Below the pieces are notes generated by a model. That model did no database searches. It was not told the origin of the DNA and saw only the letters and a program-made list of their open reading frames with translations. Of a stretch of DNA of 64,000 bases, positions 59,805 through 64,000 are shown piece after piece (the first letter of the stretch is position 1; each line of letters opens with the position of its first letter). A program made the translations under genes and the position numbers. Origin of the DNA: Lachnospiraceae bacterium (GTDB lineage: Bacteria; Bacillota; Clostridia; Lachnospirales; Lachnospiraceae); contig JALERL010000015.1 in assembly GCA_022764465.1 (NCBI GenBank), positions 1-64,000 on the forward strand, in the 5' to 3' direction.

Positions 59805-60554
59805 CTACTGCGCCTTTTGAAACGTAATGTCCGTTGTGTCCGGTGTCCAGTCCTCAAGATGCAGTGTTCCGGCAAGTCCGTCCAGATTCGGCATGATCTT
59901 TTCGAGCCGTTTGACCTTCTCCGTCAGGTAATCGGTACTTCCCACCTTCACTAAGATCTGTCCGTAGCTTAATTCCAGATCCTCTGAGGAAACATATTCG
60001 ATCGAATCCGGCACAAGCTTATATTTTTTTAACGTCTGCGTCAACGACAGCAATATTTTTAATGCCTTTTTATCGTCTAACTTCAGCTTCTCATAAAGAA
60101 TAATATCCTTACAGCTTAAACCATTGATACGTGGAACTCCTTCGATCACATCCGAGGAGGTCTCCACCACAAAACCATCCTTGTCAAAATAGACATTCTG
60201 CCCAACGGAATCCATATACAGATAGCCGAGCAGCCCCTTTTCATAGACCTTGATCGCAAGTGTATGCGGAGACTTTAAGCTGACTTCCATGGTATCAATA
60301 AACGGAACTTCCTTCGTCTTTGTAAAACGGTACTTCAGGTATACATACAGGGAATTCCAGGAATAATCATCATTTAAGACCCATTCCTTAATCTGCTTGT
60401 CCTCATACAGCTTATTCCCCTCCACTTCCACATTCTGTACGGTAAAGACCTTAAAAATAATCAATACCGCCAGAGCAAGCAAAAGCAGAAATGTCAGAAA
60501 TCCAAGCAGGAAATGTTTTCTTCTTTTTCGTTTTCTACGTTTATCCCGAATCAT
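59805..60554 (-). CDS. ftsQ: Cell division protein FtsQ/DivIB (POTRA domain)
   Basis: Basic N-terminus plus TM, VFTVQNVEVEGNKLYEDKQIKEWV. Confidence 0.88.
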   Translation of the reverse strand: MIRDKRRKRKRRKHFLLGFLTFLLLLALAVLIIFKVFTVQNVEVEGNKLYEDKQIKEWVLNDDYSWNSLYVYLKYRFTKTKEVPFIDTMEVSLKSPHTLAIKVYEKGLLGYLYMDSVGQNVYFDKDGFVVETSSDVIEGVPRINGLSCKDIILYEKLKLDDKKALKILLSLTQTLKKYKLVPDSIEYVSSEDLELSYGQILVKVGSTDYLTEKVKRLEKIMPNLDGLAGTLHLEDWTPDTTDITFQKAQ

Positions 60555-60562
60555 AATCTGTC

Positions 60563-61675
60563 CTATCCCTCTAATCGTATTTTCCGTGACACACTAAACG
60601 CAAGCCCGAGTTCTGCCAGCAAAAAAGATGCCGACGTACCACCATAACTGATCAAAGGCAGCGTAATACCGGTGTTTGGAACAGTATTCGTTACAACCGC
60701 GATATTTAAAATAACCTGGATCGCAATGTGTGCCATAATACCAACTACCAAAAGTGCGCCAAACAGATCCGGTGCATTATTTGCGATTACCATAAACCGC
60801 CAGATCATAAGTAAGAACAGCAGAATAACACAAACTGCACCAAACAGTCCAAGTTCCTCACAGATAATGGAAAAGATCATATCATTCTGCGCCTCCGGGA
60901 CAAATCCAAGCTTCTGCATACTTCCGCCAAGCCCTTTTCCGAACAGTCCGCCGGAACCGATCGCATACAATCCCTGCAGAGTCTGATATCCCTTATCGTA
61001 TTTTTCCGGATGCAGCCAGATCTTAATTCGGGTTGCACGATACCCGGCAGTCAGAATAAAGACCGCTATACCCGAAGCGGCAATCAGAATCAAAACGATA
61101 AAATGCTTCCACTTCGGACTTGCCACAAAAGTCAGTGCCATTGCAATTCCCGCAATGATGACCGCGGTACTTAAGTTCGTGTAAGCAACCGGTCCAAGGA
61201 TCGGAACCAGTGATGCAAAAATAATGATGACCGTCTTAAAATCCGCCATCTTCTTTGGTATCCGGCTGATGATCTTTGCAAGAAAAATAATAACTGCAAT
61301 CTTTGCAAACTCAGACGGCTGGAAAGATAACGGGCCAAGCCGAAGCCATCTCGACTGTCCATGCGATTCCGATCCGGCAAAAATTACAAGCACACACAGA
61401 CCGAATGCAACCAGATATGCAACTCCTGCAAAATGTGTCCAGACATGGTAATCGATCCGCGAAATAATAAACATTGCAGCAAATCCAAGACCTGTTGCAA
61501 ACATCTGCTTTTTCAGATAATATGCATCATCGCCATACTTAAGCTGTGCATTATAGGAACTCGTACTATACAGCATAACAAGACCAAAGCATACAAGAAA
61601 AATGATGATAAACAAAAGTGTATAATCAAAATATTTAATTGTTTTTTCTTTTTTCTTCCGCGGTCCTCTGCTCAT
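60563..61675 (-). CDS. ftsW: FtsW/SpoVE-type SEDS glycosyltransferase
   Basis: LGPLSFQPSEFAKIAVIIFLA, NTVPNTGITLPLISYGGTS. Confidence 0.93.
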   Translation of the reverse strand: MSRGPRKKKEKTIKYFDYTLLFIIIFLVCFGLVMLYSTSSYNAQLKYGDDAYYLKKQMFATGLGFAAMFIISRIDYHVWTHFAGVAYLVAFGLCVLVIFAGSESHGQSRWLRLGPLSFQPSEFAKIAVIIFLAKIISRIPKKMADFKTVIIIFASLVPILGPVAYTNLSTAVIIAGIAMALTFVASPKWKHFIVLILIAASGIAVFILTAGYRATRIKIWLHPEKYDKGYQTLQGLYAIGSGGLFGKGLGGSMQKLGFVPEAQNDMIFSIICEELGLFGAVCVILLFLLMIWRFMVIANNAPDLFGALLVVGIMAHIAIQVILNIAVVTNTVPNTGITLPLISYGGTSASFLLAELGLAFSVSRKIRLEG

Positions 61676-61679
61676 GCGC

Positions 61680-63041
61680 TTACTCCTTCAAATTACGAAC
61701 GATGTCCTTAAAGATTCTTCCTCTTTCTTCATAGCTTTTGAACATATCCCAGCTTGCACATGCCGGAGAAAGCAGTACCGCATCTCCCGCTTCGGCATTC
61801 TGATAACAGATCGTAACCGCATCCTCTAAGCTGTCTGCGAATTCAATATCCGTAAATCCATGCCGTCTTGCACATTCTGCGATCTTTTGTGCGGTAACAC
61901 CGATTAAAACCAGCTTTTTCACCTTGCCGTCAAAGGCTTCGATCCAGTCATCGTATTCAGACTGCTTATCATAGCCGCCACCGATCAGAAGCGTCTTACG
62001 GTTCATGGCGCGGATACCCTGGATTGCAGCATCCGTATTCGTTCCCTTCGAATCATTGTAAAAACGCACGCCACGTTTTTCTGTTACATATTCTATTCTA
62101 TGCTCTACTGCCTGAAAACGAACTAAAACCTCACGGATTTTCTCCAGCGGTACACCAAAACTGACTGCCATGGCAGTTGCTGCCATTACATTTTCGTAGT
62201 TGTGTACACCAAGCAGATTCAGATCATTTACATTGATCACAAGCTCTGCCTTACCATCTGTGGCATAATAGATGTTTTCTCCATCCAGATAAAAGCCGTT
62301 TTCTAACTTCCGCTTACTGCTGAAATAAACTACCTTCGTATGCAGTGTTTTTCCAAACTCACGTAATACCGAATCTTCATAATTAAGTACACAGGTCTGA
62401 TCGGCAGTCTGGTTCTTCGTAATGCTCTCTTTCACCCGGATATAACATTCCATCGTATGATGGCGGTTTAAATGATCCGGTGTGATATTTAAGATTGCAG
62501 ACACCTCCGGTGTAAATTCCTGCGTTGTCTCTAACTGGAAGCTGCTGATCTCTGCAACCGTTACGGTATCCTCCGCCGTCTCTCTTGCCACACTGGTATA
62601 AGGGATTCCGATATTTCCAACGACCTTTACATCAGCAAAGTAGTTTTTCATGATCTCGCCAACCAGTGCGGTTGTCGTTGTCTTACCGTTTGTTCCTGTA
62701 ATTGCAAGTACCTTACCCTTCGAAAGCTGGTATGCCAGTTCAATCTCGCCAAGGATCAGCACCCCTGCATCCCGCATGGTACATACCATTGGAATATCGG
62801 TTGGTACACCCGGACTTAATACTGCCATATCAAAGCTCTTTAATTCTTCATCTGCCATCTCACCGATCACGATCGGAATATCCGCAAAGGCCTCAGACTT
62901 TTTACGGATCTCCTCCGGATCGGCATCCTTATTACCTTCAAACAAAACAACGTCTGCTTTTTCTTCCTTCAACAGTCCACAGGCTGCCACTCCGCTGATT
63001 CCGGATCCGACAACCAGTATCTTTTTTCCCTGAAATTCCAT
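61680..63041 (-). CDS. murD: UDP-N-acetylmuramoylalanine--D-glutamate ligase
   Basis: AITGTNGKTTTTALVGEI, ILNITPDHLNRHHTMECYI, NDSKGTNTDAAIQGI. Confidence 0.97.
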   Translation of the reverse strand: MEFQGKKILVVGSGISGVAACGLLKEEKADVVLFEGNKDADPEEIRKKSEAFADIPIVIGEMADEELKSFDMAVLSPGVPTDIPMVCTMRDAGVLILGEIELAYQLSKGKVLAITGTNGKTTTTALVGEIMKNYFADVKVVGNIGIPYTSVARETAEDTVTVAEISSFQLETTQEFTPEVSAILNITPDHLNRHHTMECYIRVKESITKNQTADQTCVLNYEDSVLREFGKTLHTKVVYFSSKRKLENGFYLDGENIYYATDGKAELVINVNDLNLLGVHNYENVMAATAMAVSFGVPLEKIREVLVRFQAVEHRIEYVTEKRGVRFYNDSKGTNTDAAIQGIRAMNRKTLLIGGGYDKQSEYDDWIEAFDGKVKKLVLIGVTAQKIAECARRHGFTDIEFADSLEDAVTICYQNAEAGDAVLLSPACASWDMFKSYEERGRIFKDIVRNLKE

Positions 63042-63077
63042 GATTCCCTCTTTTCTGTGTCTAGCAATTTACACCTT

Positions 63078-64000
63078 TTATAATGCCAGTAATGCAATCA
63101 GACAAAGGATTGCTGTTACGATCGAAAATACAGCAACCACTCTTGTCTCTGACCAGCCGCCAAGTTCAAAATGATGATGGATCGGTGCCATACGGAAAAT
63201 CCGCTTTCCACCGGTCTTTTTAAAGTAAGTTACCTGAATGATAACAGAAAGTACCTCTACTAAGTAGATCAGTCCGACGATCAGAATAAAGATCGGCATC
63301 TGAAGCATATATGCAGTACCTGCCACGAAACCGCCAAGTGCAAGTGAACCGGTATCACCCATAAAGACGCTCGCAGGGTATACATTAAACAGTAAGAATC
63401 CGGTCAACGCACCTACCACTGCACAGGTGATCGGTTCGATCCCGCTGTTCATTCCAACCGCTACAACCGAGAAGAAAGTCGCAACCATGATCGTCACGCT
63501 CGATGCGAGGCCATCTAATCCATCGGTAAAGTTTGTTCCGTTTACCGTTCCGATCACAACGAAAAACATCAGTGGAATTGCAACCCAGCCGATATCCCAG
63601 TACTTTCCACCGGAAAACGGAACTAACATTGCAAGGGATACACCGGAATATTTCCACATATATACGGCAAAGACCGCAGTTACAACAATCTGACAGAGCA
63701 TCTTCTGCCATGCTAACAATCCGTCTGATCTTCTTAATACTACCTTTAAATAATCATCTAAGAATCCGATCACACCAAATGCAACGGTTAAAAACAGGAT
63801 CGGGACAATCTTCGGATAGTCCTTAATATAGAAAAGACTCGTAATGATAATACTTGCCAAGATCATAAGTCCACCCATGGTCGGGGTTCCCATCTTCTTC
63901 TGATGTGACTCAAGTTCCTTACGTTCTGTCTGCCCTACCTTTAACTTTCTAAGGAACGGGATTACAACCGGTCCGAGCAATGCACTGATTGCAAATGATA
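63078..64000 (-). CDS. mraY: Phospho-N-acetylmuramoyl-pentapeptide transferase, 5' end beyond window
   Basis: SHQKKMGTPTMGGLMIL, NGTNFTDGLDGLASSV; frame stays open (SFAISALLGPVV) to the window edge. Confidence 0.96.
   Translation of the reverse strand, partial: SFAISALLGPVVIPFLRKLKVGQTERKELESHQKKMGTPTMGGLMILASIIITSLFYIKDYPKIVPILFLTVAFGVIGFLDDYLKVVLRRSDGLLAWQKMLCQIVVTAVFAVYMWKYSGVSLAMLVPFSGGKYWDIGWVAIPLMFFVVIGTVNGTNFTDGLDGLASSVTIMVATFFSVVAVGMNSGIEPITCAVVGALTGFLLFNVYPASVFMGDTGSLALGGFVAGTAYMLQMPIFILIVGLIYLVEVLSVIIQVTYFKKTGGKRIFRMAPIHHHFELGGWSETRVVAVFSIVTAILCLIALLAL

Noticed and set aside
1-64000. CRISPR arrays, tRNA/rRNA genes, prophage, transposases, restriction or toxin-antitoxin systems
   Set aside because: No spaced direct repeats, no cloverleaf-like or rRNA sequence and no such proteins noticed on reading; exhaustive tools (tRNAscan, CRISPR finder) were not available

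Overview
The window looks like a chromosomal segment of a flagellated, spore-gene-carrying Clostridia genome, probably Lachnospiraceae (Roseburia/Agathobacter-like; taxon is inference). In order it contains: (1) a long flagellar operon on the minus strand (flgB-flgC-fliE-fliF-fliG-fliH-fliI-fliJ-MotE-like-fliK-flgD-flg operon protein-flgE-motA-motB-fliL-fliM-fliY-cheY-fliO), with codY, topA, dprA and a comM/yifB-like gene upstream of it; (2) sigK, a pseudouridine synthase, trpS, a GH13 enzyme, an HD-GYP gene split by an apparent -1 frameshift, a DUF1292 protein, a UvrD-like helicase and gltX; (3) feoA-feoB and cotJABC; (4) a four-gene cassette of largely uncharacterised proteins at 36963-43773 (Hsp70/actin-like ATPase, 1185-aa repeat protein, TPR protein, two-TM coiled-coil protein); (5) a PLP aminotransferase, a GntR/YtrA-type ABC operon, NfnAB-like flavoproteins and a Trp-type ABC transporter preceded by a T-box riboswitch whose specifier reads as UGG; (6) sigG, an MBL-fold hydrolase, sigE, spoIIGA and a dcw segment (ftsZ, ftsQ, ftsW/spoVE, murD, mraY). 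The best candidates for something undescribed are the four-gene Hsp70-like cassette, a roughly 300-bp near-palindromic element between spoIIGA and ftsZ that shares motifs with the T-box locus, and the frameshifted HD-GYP gene. All assignments come from reading sequence and ORFs; no database search was run.
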